DNA of 64,000 nt, from assembly GCA_019671135.1 (NCBI GenBank), contig JAHRHY010000006.1:2418001-2482000 (forward strand), in the 5' to 3' direction. Made by a program: the position numbers and the translations under genes. The stretch is from Linnemannia hyalina. Its lineage: Eukaryota > Mortierellomycota > Mortierellomycetes > Mortierellales > Mortierellaceae. Below are positions 1 to 10,941 of the stretch, piece after piece; within the stretch, counting starts at the first letter, position 1, and each line of letters opens with the position of its first letter. The notes beneath the pieces are model-generated. The model searched no databases. It saw only the letters and a list, made by a program, of their open reading frames with translations, and was not told the DNA's origin.

Positions 1-2
1 TT

Positions 3-1547
3 AAGGCGCCCACTCTCCTCTTGCCTCCCCTCTCTCTGTCGTTATCTCCTCCTCCATCGTCTGTCCCATCCCTCTCATCCTCCGCTTCGTCTGCCTGTTC
101 CTCTGCCTCGTCCTCGTCTTCCCCGCCAACCTCTCACTTCCTCTTCCCGACTGTGGACCATCATGACTGGTGGCATGGTCATGGCTCGTCACCCGCTGCC
201 TCACCCACAGCTGGACTGGAACTGGATCAAGGAGGCGAAGGAGAGGGAGGAATAGGTTCTCGAACTGCACCACCTGGAACTGGATCTGGATCAAGTTTGA
301 CCACTCTGGAAGACCGCTCCTCGCAGGATGATCTTCTTACACCAGCAACAATAACGACACCCTCGTCTCGCACATTTTACCGCCAACAACCCCAGTCGAG
401 AGACAAGCTGAACAAGTCCGACGATCTCCTCCTGGACAAAGACCCTGTAGTCGACCATTTGGCTCTTACCCCAGCTGGCTCAGCTGCCTTGGACCTCAAT
501 CAAAGCAAGGACAACAGCAGTAACAATGGCTCTAGCGGCAAAATGAACGGTTCGACCTCAGCAGGAACAATGAAGACAACACTCTCGACCAGGAAGACGT
601 ATTCGTTGGCTAGGACTCGAGCTCCTTCCCCACCCTGTGTCATTACTGGGTTCTGCTCGATCTCCAAAAGCCCGATCAAGTCCAGCGGAGAACCTTCACC
701 CCAAGACTTTCTGGGTGAGGCCGATCTGCCCTACCCTTTGCCGTCAACTTTGCATGATCGTCAAACCCGTCAACGCAAGCGGGCCGAGCAACTGAGGCAG
801 CTCAAGATCCGCGAGGAATGTGAGGCTAAGGAAAAAAACGACAGCATCAACAACAATCGCCGGAGAGCGATCCGTCGTCGAGTCAACTCCTATTCCGCAG
901 GGATGGTGTACTCATCCGCCTCTTCCGCCTCTTCAGCTTCAACCTCCTCAACCTCCCAGCATGCACTCTCACCCCCTTCTTCTTCCAGCAGCTGCAGCAG
1001 TTCGACCCCTAACTCGCCTGCAGTGTTTTCGGATTCTCCCAGGATGCAGCCGCAATCCGAACAATCGTCTACTACCTGTTTCCGATCAGCAGCATGGCAC
1101 CAGCAGCGTCTCAGTTTGAACCAACATCTCAAGCTGTCTCCTTCCTCACCAACCCGTGGCAGTAGCAGTGCCAACAACATCCACCTCCTCAACCGACACT
1201 CTACCTCCAATATTGGCCAACCATCCAAGGACAAGCTGGCCATACTTTCGGAATTGTCTTCTCCTCCCTCACGTCCCCATCGGAAGGTTGCATTTGATCT
1301 GGAAAACATACAGGTGTTTGAGTATGATGTCAGTGGCGGTGACGATTGGTCTCCTTCGTCCGAGTCTGGTCCCTCTTCTTCTACGATACCACCGGCGTCG
1401 ACTAATGGTCGGGATAGTTACGTTCGCTATTGTCCGCCGTCGGATTGCAGTAGTAGCAGTGGCAGCAGTGATGAAGAGTCTTCTTCTCCCAGTCCTCCTC
1501 GAGCCCTCACCCCTACTCGCGACCTCAAGTCCAAAGCTTCTTCATGA
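3..1547 (+). CDS. Serine-rich protein of unknown function, 5' end missing
   Basis: The reading frame is open from base 3 and ends in TGA at 1545-1547. No ATG occurs near the left edge (the codon at 21 is TTG), so the start or an upstream exon lies outside the window. About 515 residues are visible. The protein is rich in Ser, Thr and Pro with poly-Ser runs and looks mostly disordered. Two stretches are less random: a charged, probably helical Arg/Lys/Glu-rich segment around bases 760-880 (QTRQRKRAEQLRQLKIREE), and a short hydrophobic-acidic motif near 1283-1330 (RKVAFDLENIQVFEYD) followed by acidic Ser clusters. The codon choice is coding-like. I do not recognise the family. No catalytic domain is visible; a regulatory or scaffold role is only a guess. 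Confidence 0.6.
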   Translation, partial: KAPTLLLPPLSLSLSPPPSSVPSLSSSASSACSSASSSSSPPTSHFLFPTVDHHDWWHGHGSSPAASPTAGLELDQGGEGEGGIGSRTAPPGTGSGSSLTTLEDRSSQDDLLTPATITTPSSRTFYRQQPQSRDKLNKSDDLLLDKDPVVDHLALTPAGSAALDLNQSKDNSSNNGSSGKMNGSTSAGTMKTTLSTRKTYSLARTRAPSPPCVITGFCSISKSPIKSSGEPSPQDFLGEADLPYPLPSTLHDRQTRQRKRAEQLRQLKIREECEAKEKNDSINNNRRRAIRRRVNSYSAGMVYSSASSASSASTSSTSQHALSPPSSSSSCSSSTPNSPAVFSDSPRMQPQSEQSSTTCFRSAAWHQQRLSLNQHLKLSPSSPTRGSSSANNIHLLNRHSTSNIGQPSKDKLAILSELSSPPSRPHRKVAFDLENIQVFEYDVSGGDDWSPSSESGPSSSTIPPASTNGRDSYVRYCPPSDCSSSSGSSDEESSSPSPPRALTPTRDLKSKASS

Positions 1548-1864
1548 GATTGTGGATCTCGTTTTTTTTTTATGACCTCGCCTTCCCCTCTCTCCCACAC
1601 AAACCCATTCAGATAGACGCCCAACGACCCACAACTCCCAACCCTCTGTAAAACAGCTTGTATTCATAGATAACGACTTTAACGAACAAGAAAAGAAAGC
1701 ATAAAAAAAAGTTTTTTTTCTTTATTTTTCGAAGGAGTGGAATGGACGAATTGGATGCAACGAACATGTTATCTTTACCGACACGACATGGCATGAAGCA
1801 TAATCGATTGTTGATTTGTCTCTCGCCCTTCACTCTATCTTCAATCCCCCTCTGGCCATGTTCC

Positions 1865-1882
1865 ACACACACACACACACAC
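1865..1882. repeat. CA dinucleotide microsatellite
   Basis: About nine CA units in the gene-free interval. Confidence 0.8.
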
Positions 1883-4275
1883 ATGCATAAGCATAAGATA
1901 TCAAAACGGCGCCATGACCAGTTTTGAATGATAAAAATGAAAATGCCGCGTCATGTTGCATGCTGCAAGTAAAACAAATAAAGTCATCAGCGATGCACAC
2001 TTGATCAGTCGATCCCTCTTTCACGGGAAAGAAAGATAAACGCGCAAGATGTCGTTGGCATTTGATCCATTACCAAGAGTGAACAAAGAAAGAAAAAAAT
2101 TGAAAACAGTCATAGTCCTTTGTTTCTCTCTCTGCCTATCCTTCTCATAATGACGAGAGGATAAAAAAGAAGAGAAAAACGATAAGAGCAAGGCAAGTTG
2201 GTTTATTATTATTTTTTCGATCCGTAAAGGAAGTCGAGTAAATAGAGAAAAATTTGAGGTTGTGAGGAATCAAACCTCAATCCAAAAAACACGCACTTCT
2301 CCATTCTCTTCCACTCCCTCCTTTCCTCTCCTCACAATCGAGAAAGAGTCAAAGACAGAAGCAAAAAAAAACAGTAAGACACGCATCATAATGGACCTTC
2401 ATCAGAGTTAACCTTTTAATAAGAGAAATAAAAAGAAAAGAATGTGGGACGGCACACCAAATTGAATCACTCCTTGAAAATGATCTTACGATCAGAGGAA
2501 AGAGACTCTCTTCAGGTATACTAAGCACTCCCTGGGGTTGGGCTCTTGGCCACCATGTCTAGTGAGTATATTTCGCTAATGGTTGCAAGAAAGGTTCTCA
2601 GCAGGTGGATCGTCCCCCTGCCGTAAATGAGATTTTCAGAGCGAGCGAGCTCACGAACACGAGGTGGCCTGGGGTTTGTGTAGGTGGGTGGGTTGGAAGG
2701 TGGGGAGGGGGAGACATTGAGGCATCAATTGAACACGAAGTGGAAGAGGAATACGAGCATAGATCGGTTTATTCGCATTGTTACGTAGATACGGAGGCTG
2801 TAAGAAGGTGTGAAGGTGAGGGGAGAGGAAGTGTGAAGGGATGAAAAGAGAAGAAAAAAGAGAAAAAACTTCTTGTTGTGAAATAGACGTTGAGATGAGG
2901 TTTCAAGCAAGCCACGAAATGGGCCTTGAAAAGTGAAAAAATGTATTCGCCCGCTATGGTGATACTCATACGTCATTGTCCTACTTTCGACGACCGACAA
3001 CCAAGGTTGGTTGAACAACCAAACGACCAAACGACCAAACGAGAAAAAAAAAAGAAAAAAAAAAGGTGAAGGAAAAAGAAAGGAACAATTTAAGAGAGAA
3101 AAGACCAATTGAAGGCAGAAAATTGCAATCAAACTTTCTCTTCCTTTCATAGTTCATAGTTCTCGTCAAGTTCAAGGAAAACAACAAAACGCCACTAGCT
3201 CCATTTTTTATAACGCTTGTTTGTTCATATCCGAGGGAGAGAGAGAGATAAACAAAAGGTCTAGTTCTTCAATGAGTGGTCGGCGAGGGAGAACACCTCA
3301 ACGAAAGACAAGAATGTGAAGCTCAGAGGGATACAAGAGGATACCAGTCTTTCATGAACGAAAAAAGATTGGACATGTCTTTCGTTTTCAACTGCCGCCC
3401 ATTTCTTCGTTGGTCAAGCTCTGCGCCAGATCGAAAATCAATCCTGTGCCACTTACGACACACGTACACACTCATCTTTTTTTTTCAATTGCATTTTCGC
3501 GCTCAAACAAGATCGTCTCACCTTCCATGTCCAATGGTTCACTTTAATCTCTTTCAGAGGATCACATAGGATGCTACCTGTCGCACGATAAAGTGTGGAT
3601 CAAGACCTCCTTGAGAAGCAAAGAACATGAATGAAAAGTAAGATTTTCAGAACCAAGATGTGAACAATGAGGGCGAGGAGGACGCGTTATTTGAACCTCA
3701 TGCCCACAGGAATTCCAAATCCGCGCAAAAAAAAAAAAAAAAAAAAAAAGAGCACATACTTCGACCGAATTACCAAGGGCAAACCGCCACACGAAAAATG
3801 CGGTCTAGCCGATACAGTGAACATCCGAAATCAAACAGAAACGACGGTAATGGAAAAGAAAAACAGGCAAAGGAAAGAGCACGAGAGCACGGAGCATGAA
3901 TGAACGAAACGATTTAAAGACAGAGAGACATTGAGGTACATGGTCGAGGGAGATGGAGGGAAGAGTAGAAGGTCTGTCCGCACCTCGCCATTATATTTAA
4001 TTGCGGGCATGAAAAACACGACACAAGGGACGGAGGGGCGTTGGGCAAGATAGGGCATAATTGATGCCGTTTGGTTATTGAACAAAGTTGATAAAAAGAG
4101 CGAACGGACTCTATCAACCCCCTGTCAATGTTTTGGTTTGGTTTGCTTGGCCCCTTTGGCCACTCCGAAATGGGTTCAATTGAGTGAGTGTGGCGTTGAG
4201 ATTGCATGGCATAGGTGGGGGTGCATTGTGTATTTTTGGGCGTGCATTCGTGCATGGGCAATGTTGGATGTGGGC

Positions 4276-4295
4276 CGTGTGTGTGTGTGTGTGTG
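4276..4295. repeat. GT dinucleotide microsatellite
   Basis: About ten GT units in the gene-free interval. Confidence 0.8.
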
Positions 4296-5803
4296 GAGGA
4301 AGTGGAGGCGAAGGAAGAAACAGGAAGTGAAGGGAGGGGACCCGCCATGTTGGATGGACAGACGGACAGACGGACAGACGCAACAATAACAAGAGTGGGA
4401 AAAGTGGAAGGAAGAGGAGGAGGCGATCGAAATTACTTTCCCAATGGAGAGGCTAGGAAAAGGAGATAGGGGGAGGATGTGTAATGTTACATGTTGACAT
4501 GGTCGACATGGAGGGAGAAAAAAGGAACTCGCCTGCCTCGCACAACCCCTGATGCCATCATCGATTCCAACCCCTGGTCCAAGAAGACATCCTAGCGTGC
4601 ATATTGCATCCTCCTTTTTTCATCTCTTGTGAAAAGTATCGATTATTGACCGATGAAAGTGGACATTGGAGTTTGAATGAGGATGAAATGGTAGCCGGTT
4701 TCTTTCACTTTGGACAATGAGAGAATGAAGGAAAGGAGGAGTTGAAGTTGACTAGTGTATTGCTCTCACATGGGCTATCTGGCGCTTGTTTTGCTCACCT
4801 CCATTTCTTGTGTGGCACGAAGATGAGAGCGGGTACGAGTGCAATATTTTTTGTTACTTCTTGGCATGTCTCTCGTCAATGAGTTAGTCGACTTTAAATC
4901 TCGATGGTGAAGATGGTGGATATGTGCCTGGATGGCTGGATGGCATTTTGTTGATGGACATTGAACAAACAAAGAGGCATTTGCAAAGTGGATGATGGTA
5001 AGACACAGATGGAGAGGAGAGGAAGAGCTGGCAGTTCTGGCTGCTTTTATTTTTCTCTTTGTTTGTTCCTTGTTCCCCTTGTTCATGTTGCAATGGTGCC
5101 ATAAAAAATAAAAAATAAGAAATAAAAAATAAAAAATAAAAAGAATAAAATAAATTCGCAGATGCGCGATATTTTTCGTGTCCCCTCCTCTCTCTTCTTT
5201 TTCCTCTTTTTCTCCATCAGCCCACCAACTCCTCCTTCTCTTTCTCTTCACTCCCCTTTTCTCTCATTGCCACCTTTTCACCCTCTCATCGACAGCCAAG
5301 GTTGACAAACTATTTGAATACTCTCTTCTCATTCTCAGCCAACAACCAACACATACCCTTCTTTCATCCCACTGTTCTTGTTTTTGTTTTGTTTTTTATT
5401 CTCTCGCAGTCCGCACTCGTTCCTCCACAGCCCCACTTTACCTTGCCTCGATAGACAGCTTCTTTCCTCCCTTCTCCTTCCTTCTCTTCTTCTTCTTTCT
5501 TACGTCTTACCTCTTACTTCTTTCTTCTACTCCTCAACGCCACTCACCCCTCGTCCACTCTTTCCCCCACCTCTGGACCCCCTACACCCTCACTCCCACG
5601 TATAAACTCCCACGAAGACCAACCCCACCTCACTCTACTTCCTCCCGCTTCCGTCCTTAACTTCCGACTCTTTTCTTTGACACTCTAGTCTTTTGCTCAC
5701 AGCCAGCCCCTTCTTCTACTTCTCAAACCCCTACAGACGGACCAACTCTCCTCCTTCTCCTTACTCACTCTTCCACACTCCCGCACTCACTCTCACACAA
5801 ACA

Positions 5804-8408
5804 ATGTACTCCTCGCTGTTGGAGGCCAAGGTCGTTATCCTCGGTAGCCAAGGTAAACCTAACAACTGCTCTACGACTCACATCAAGAACATACTACTCT
5901 TCTTTTTTCGTTTCTTTTCTCTACCTCTCCTATTGGACTTTACGGGACCCCATACGAGACGAGCTCAGAGGAGGAAGCAGACGAGAAAGGGGGACACTAG
6001 AGCACTCATATACATCATGGAACATATATGTAAACCAGCCAACCTGGAAACAAGGAGAAACTCTCGAACAATATTGGGCGTCCAGGAACACGACCAAAAC
6101 GTGACAAAGCGTTCATGACAAAGCGTTCATGACAAAACAAAATTCGGGACTGGGACCTTTGGGGAACCGGTTGGCTGGGTAGGGTAGCGAGACGACTGAA
6201 TGAGGCGGGAAAGAAAAAACGAAAAACAGAGTGACAAAAGGAGACCTTGTGAGACTTGAGGGACTAGCCTAAGGAAAGTAAGGAAAGGACATCAAACAAG
6301 GCAAAAAGGGAAAAGGGCGCTATATCTCGACATGGGAACTATCTTTTATATCACACCCGCTGACGTCGTCTGCAATTTGGGATTGGATTGTTACACTTTT
6401 TTTTTCGACGGACAATGATAATCTACAATGGAAGGCAACAAAGGAAAAAGAGATCAAGGAGGAAGAGAGTGTGGAGAAAAGGCACAAGGGATTCTCCGAC
6501 TCGACTCGTTCTTGTTGCTATGGCCAAGAGGAGGAGTGGAGGATGAGAGGATACTCAGACACGACAACTTTTTCTCGGTTGTTTTCATCGAAGGTCAAAA
6601 AGAGAAAAAGGAAGAAGAAAAGGAACTCAACAACTAGTTTCGGTCGTGGTTTCTCGGCATTCCCCCTTCCCCCACTCTTTCGACTTTTGTGCTTATATTT
6701 TTTTATTATTTAATTTGGTGTGTTCATGTGGAGGTGGAGGAGAGAGGGACAGGATTTGGTCAGGACCTGTTGAAGCAACGACAGAAAGTGGCGAGCAGGA
6801 GTGGCAGGTCGACATTACCAAAGGAAAATGAAGAAAAAAAGCTGTCCGTGACCCATTGCGCGCTTTGTCTCTTTGGGCAAGGCCAGTCCAGTTTGTCCTA
6901 GACGTTCAATACACCCATCCATCCTGTTAATCTCACACAACCACAACAATAACAACATCAACAAAAACCGTGAGCCTAACTTACTCACCCGCAGGAGGAT
7001 CACTGACCAACCAGTCCACCAACACCAGTCCACCAACTTCCACCCAAAAGTTGGGGAAACAACTGCTCACACGGATAGCCGAGGCTAAGCAACACAGGAA
7101 TAAGGAGCTAGGGAGAAGGGGTGGACCTGCATCTATCGTTCCCAATGGGCTACTACTGCTTAGCCTGCTCGTTGGCGAGGAGGAGGAGGAATATCGACTT
7201 GTCGCCACCACGACGTCCCCCTTCTCCTCTTTGTTCATTAGATACGGCTCTCCCTTGAGCAATAACATAGGTTACTCCATTTTCACAGACTGGACTGTGA
7301 CAGCCAAAGAAAGCAGTAGCACAGCGATTGTTTTGAACTCGTGTACTGACCTTTGTGAATCTCTCTTTGAATAGGCGTCGGAAAGACGTCGCTCGTCGTC
7401 CGATATGTCCAAAAGACATTCTCTGCCAACTGCACGTCCACCATCGGTGCATCCTTCATGACCAAGAAATTGTAAGTTTTGGCCATGTTGGTTTGTGTTG
7501 AAAAGCAATTTGCTCCGCACATCTGCCGCCTGACAACTCTCACTGCGGTTGTTCACCTCTCTCTAACTCCTTTCCTCCCTCTGTCTTTATATCTAATAGA
7601 GTTGTTGACAATTGTAAAGTACGACTTCAAATCTGGGACACAGCAGGTCAGGAACGATTCAGATCCATGGCGCCCATGTACTATCGCGGAGTAAGTCGAC
7701 TTTATCATGGATACCTTGCAGCGCAATGGATGGTAGCAAGGAGCATAAAGATATCTAACACTCTTTCTATTCACTTTAATAGGCCAATGCTGCTATTTTA
7801 GTATACGACATTACATCAGAGGAATCGTTCCGGGATATGAGCTCCTGGGTGGAGGAGCTACGCAAGAATATGACCGAGGATTTGAGTAAGTCTGTTACGC
7901 TGGAACTTGGACATATCTATAGCATGTCAGGATCTCTCTCAAGAATGTAGGACATGGAGAACTTATCATTGCTTCTACTCAATTCTTCACCTCTCTTAGT
8001 TATTCATGTGGTTGGAAACAAGCTGGACTTGGCTTCTTCGAAGAGGGCTATCCCTGTTTCGCGCACGGAGGAATATGTATCAAAGACCCTCGGCACAGAG
8101 TTTTCAGTCCACGAAGTGTCTGCCAAAGATGACAATGGTAAACATCACTTTTTGCGTGCGTGGTTGTATCGACCAACCAAGAAGCCGAATCGACTGCTAA
8201 CAGTATCTTCTCTTGTAACATATGTGAACAAATAGGCATTGAGGAGTTGTTTTTGCAGATTACGAGGAAGCTGGTAGAGAGGAAGCAGGAGATTGAGCGG
8301 GTCAAGAGGATCAATGCGGAGAATGCGATTACATTGCAGCAGCTGGAGGATGAGCGACTCCAGCAGGCACAGACGACAAACAACAGTAGCGTCTGCTGTG
8401 GAATATAA
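5804..8408 (+). CDS. Rab-family small GTPase
   Basis: Six exons: 5804-5852, 7375-7471, 7600-7690, 7783-7885, 8000-8137 and 8236-8408, giving 216 residues. All GTPase motifs are present: P-loop GSQGVGKT (14-21), TIGASF in switch I, WDTAGQE (61-67), NKLD (120-123) and SAK. The protein ends in CCGI, a double-cysteine geranylgeranylation tail, so it should be membrane-attached and act in vesicle traffic with Rab escort and GDI proteins. A charged coiled segment (residues about 180-205) precedes the tail. By eye it is nearest the Rab5/21/22/24 group, but I cannot settle the subfamily. The P-loop and exon 1 end are joined by a 1,522-nt intron, far longer than the other introns of this gene (about 92-128 nt). 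The start is the first ATG of the frame that continues into the P-loop. Confidence 0.93.
5853..7374 (+). other. Unusually long first intron of the Rab gene
   Basis: Donor GTAAAC at 5853 and acceptor ATAG at 7371-7374. The join gives GSQG-VGKT, so both ends are secure. The inside holds a 14-nt tandem duplication (6103-6130) and a few short open frames (for example 6428-6637) that resemble nothing I know. No RNA gene was recognised. Confidence 0.75.
6103..6130. repeat. 14-nt tandem duplication inside the Rab intron
   Basis: The unit GACAAAGCGTTCAT occurs twice in direct succession and a third copy begins (GACAAAA). Confidence 0.85.
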
Positions 8409-8578
8409 GCAGAAGCAGCATACAATTACTACCCAACCATTGACCATTTCCATACCAGCACCCAACCATCATTTTGCCACCATCATTCATCCATATCCAT
8501 CCACACACATTTCAGTCGTCTTTCGTTCCGGTCAGACCGACATGGACACCACACCTTGACCATCCTATGCTAGCCTCG

Positions 8579-8616
<38 letters not shown>

Positions 8617-8997
8617 TTCTCTCTCCCTTTCTCTCTCTCCCTCTCTCTCTCACTCTCTCTCTCTCGCTTGCTACTTCTTCTTCTTTCCCACTTTCTGTCA
8701 TCTTTGTTTCTTTCTTTCTTTCTTTGATCTGAAATACAAAACCATATACCATTGTAATTCCGTGTATGTGCTGTGTGTCTGTGTGTGCAGAGTCAACAGC
8801 ATGAATTTTCTTACCACCAAAAATGCACAGGTCACATGTCCACTTTTCAGTCCACCTTAAGTTTCCCACGGGGGTGACTCCACTGTTCCTTTTCCTTCCC
8901 CACCTTTTCCCTTTCTTATTATTCCACCTCTTCCCTTCCCTTATTCACACCTCTCCCCTCCCACTTCTTTCACCTCTCTTCAGGATCTGCATCCACG
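8409..8997. other. Rab 3' region and HMG-CoA lyase promoter/leader
   Basis: Between two genes in the same direction. It holds a long CT-rich microsatellite (8583-8666) and a pyrimidine-rich stretch (8880-8990) just before the next start. No gene was seen. Confidence 0.5.
8583..8666. repeat. CT-rich microsatellite
   Basis: About 40 CT units with a few CCCTTT interruptions, downstream of the Rab gene. Confidence 0.9.
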
Positions 8998-9452
8998 ATG
9001 AACGTCCGTCCCACCGCCAGATTCGCCATCAACCTCACCCGCGGCGCCTTCTCTCAATCCATCAAGCGCGCCCTCAACGTAAATCACTCTCTCTTCCTCT
9101 CTCATTCTCCGGACTCAGGGACTGACTGTGCAACAAACTAGGATGACAAATACAGGCAACTTTGGCAACTCGCACTTACACACACACACGCCTGTTTCTC
9201 TTTCCATTCTCTCTCTCCATATAATAGACGACACCTGCACCAGTGACAGCACCATTGTCGTCACTGTCCAAGTTTGTCAAGATTGTGGAGGTCGGCCCTA
9301 GGGATGGACTGCAGAATGAGAAACAGGTGATTCCTGCCGAGACAAAGATCGAGTTCATCAACCGCCTTTCGGACACTGGTCTCTCTGTCGTCGAGGCTAC
9401 TTCCTTTGTTTCTCCCAAGTGGGTTCCTCAGGTACCTTTTGCGTCTTATTTT

Positions 9453-9487
<35 letters not shown>

Positions 9488-10695
9488 GCTTTTTTGCTTC
9501 TCACTTAGGCTTAAGGGAATACCCGCTTTGCTTTGTATGCACTGCGGAGACTAGAAGACGCTCGCTGGCAAGAACTCTGAGTCAACTAACCAAATCAAAC
9601 TTGTATGTAGATGGGAGATGCCACCAAGGTGATTACATCGATCAAGAAGAAGGACAATATCAACTACCCTTGCTTGACTCCCAACATCCAGGGTCTGGAT
9701 GCCGCGATCAAGGCTGGCGTCAAGGAGGTCGCTGTCTTTTTGGCTGCCTCGGACTCCTTCAGCAAGAAGAACATCAACTGCTCAGTCGAGGAGAGCTTTG
9801 AGCGTGTCCGCCCCTTGATCACCAAGGCCCAGGAGAACGGCATCTTGGTCCGCGGGTACGTTGTTTTTTCTCCCCTTCGTGAATATTTCTTGGATGGTGC
9901 TTGGTTTCGTTGTTTGTTTGTTTGTTTGTTTGTTTGTTTGTGGTGTCACTTTATCACATTTCGGATGCCATTGCACCCTTCCTCCTGCATACCGAAAATC
10001 TAACAACTGTCTTTCAATCCTCACTCCACTTTTCATTAGATACGTGTCGTGTGTGGTTGGTTGCCCTTATGAGGGTCCCATTGCACCGAGAAGGGTCGCC
10101 GAGGTGTCAAAGAAGCTGTACGATATGGGATGCTACGAGATTTCGTTGGGTGATACCATCGGAGTCGCCACCCCCGGCACTATCCGCGAGCTGTTGCAAA
10201 CTGTCTCCCAGGTCGTCCCCATGAAGGCCCTTGCCGTCCACTGCCACGATACCTACGGCCAAGCCCTCGCCAATATTCATTGCGCCCTCGAGGTACACTC
10301 TCTGAACTACTTTCACTTATGCTGTACATCGTTATTGTTTCTTTCTGCATGTATAATTAATACTCACTCCCATTTCTGTAATGTTTTCTTGATCTAACAA
10401 ATAGATGGGCGTGCGTGTGGTTGATAGTTCGATGGCAGGACTGGGAGGATGCCCCTATGCACCCGGCGCATCAGGAAACGTCGCGACAGAGGATGTTGTG
10501 TACATGTTGCACGGAATGCACTACAGCACTGGAATCGATCTTGGAAAGGCCATCGAGACTGGAAACTGGATCTCGGAGAGGTTAGGCAAGGCTAACGGAT
10601 CCAAGGCAGCTAGAGCCTTGACCTTGAAGGCCATCTCTGCTGCCGCTGCCCCATGCCCTCCTACTCCCGAGTCTCCCGTCAAGAGCAAGCTGTAA
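8998..10695 (+). CDS. HMGCL: 3-hydroxy-3-methylglutaryl-CoA lyase, dual-targeting signals
   Basis: Five exons: 8998-9078, 9228-9431, 9611-9855, 10040-10292 and 10405-10695, 357 residues. The enzyme splits HMG-CoA into acetoacetate and acetyl-CoA, the last step of leucine breakdown and of ketone-body formation. Visible hallmarks are GPRDGLQNE with the catalytic Arg and Asp, [12 protein letters not shown] with the two metal-binding His, and the glycine-rich signature loop AGLGGCPY...[10 protein letters not shown] with the active-site Cys. Residues 1-27 are rich in Arg and Ser/Ala and lack acidic residues, as in a mitochondrial presequence. The chain ends in KSKL, so the last three residues are a canonical peroxisomal PTS1. 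Introns 2 and 3 contain TTG and TTTG microsatellites. The start is the first ATG in frame after a pyrimidine-rich leader. Confidence 0.96.
9453..9488. repeat. TTG trinucleotide microsatellite in an HMGCL intron
   Basis: About eleven TTG units, inside intron 2. Confidence 0.9.
9911..9940. repeat. TTTG tetranucleotide microsatellite in an HMGCL intron
   Basis: About seven TTTG units, inside intron 3. Confidence 0.9.
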
Positions 10696-10941
10696 TCAAT
10701 TTCCATCTTTCTCTCTCCACTCTTTTCACACCCTTTTAATTAAAGAACCCACCATAGACAATTTTCATCAAGCAAGCATTGAGACGCAATTGATATTCTT
10801 TTGTTAGAGATGTATTTTTTTTTTTGATTTGAGAGTAATAACTATCTGGACTGAACAAACTGGCTAGATTGTTACAAGTCAAAGGACTGAGAATAGAACA
10901 AAGGGCGAAACCGACTCCTTTGGAACAAAGGCGCTTCCTTC

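Larger units (their letters stand above)
1548..5803. other. 4.2-kb interval without a recognisable gene
   Basis: I see no conserved protein, tRNA or rRNA here on either strand. The open frames are short, low in complexity and do not join through plausible splice sites. The interval holds simple repeats: a CA run at 1865-1882, an A tract at 3728-3749, a GT run at 4276-4295, a GACA/GACG run around 4357-4381 and AT-rich AAAAAT repeats at 5103-5150. From about 5180 to 5803 the + strand is strongly pyrimidine-rich, as is usual in fungal promoters and 5' untranslated regions, so this end probably serves the Rab gene that starts at 5804. Confidence 0.5.
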
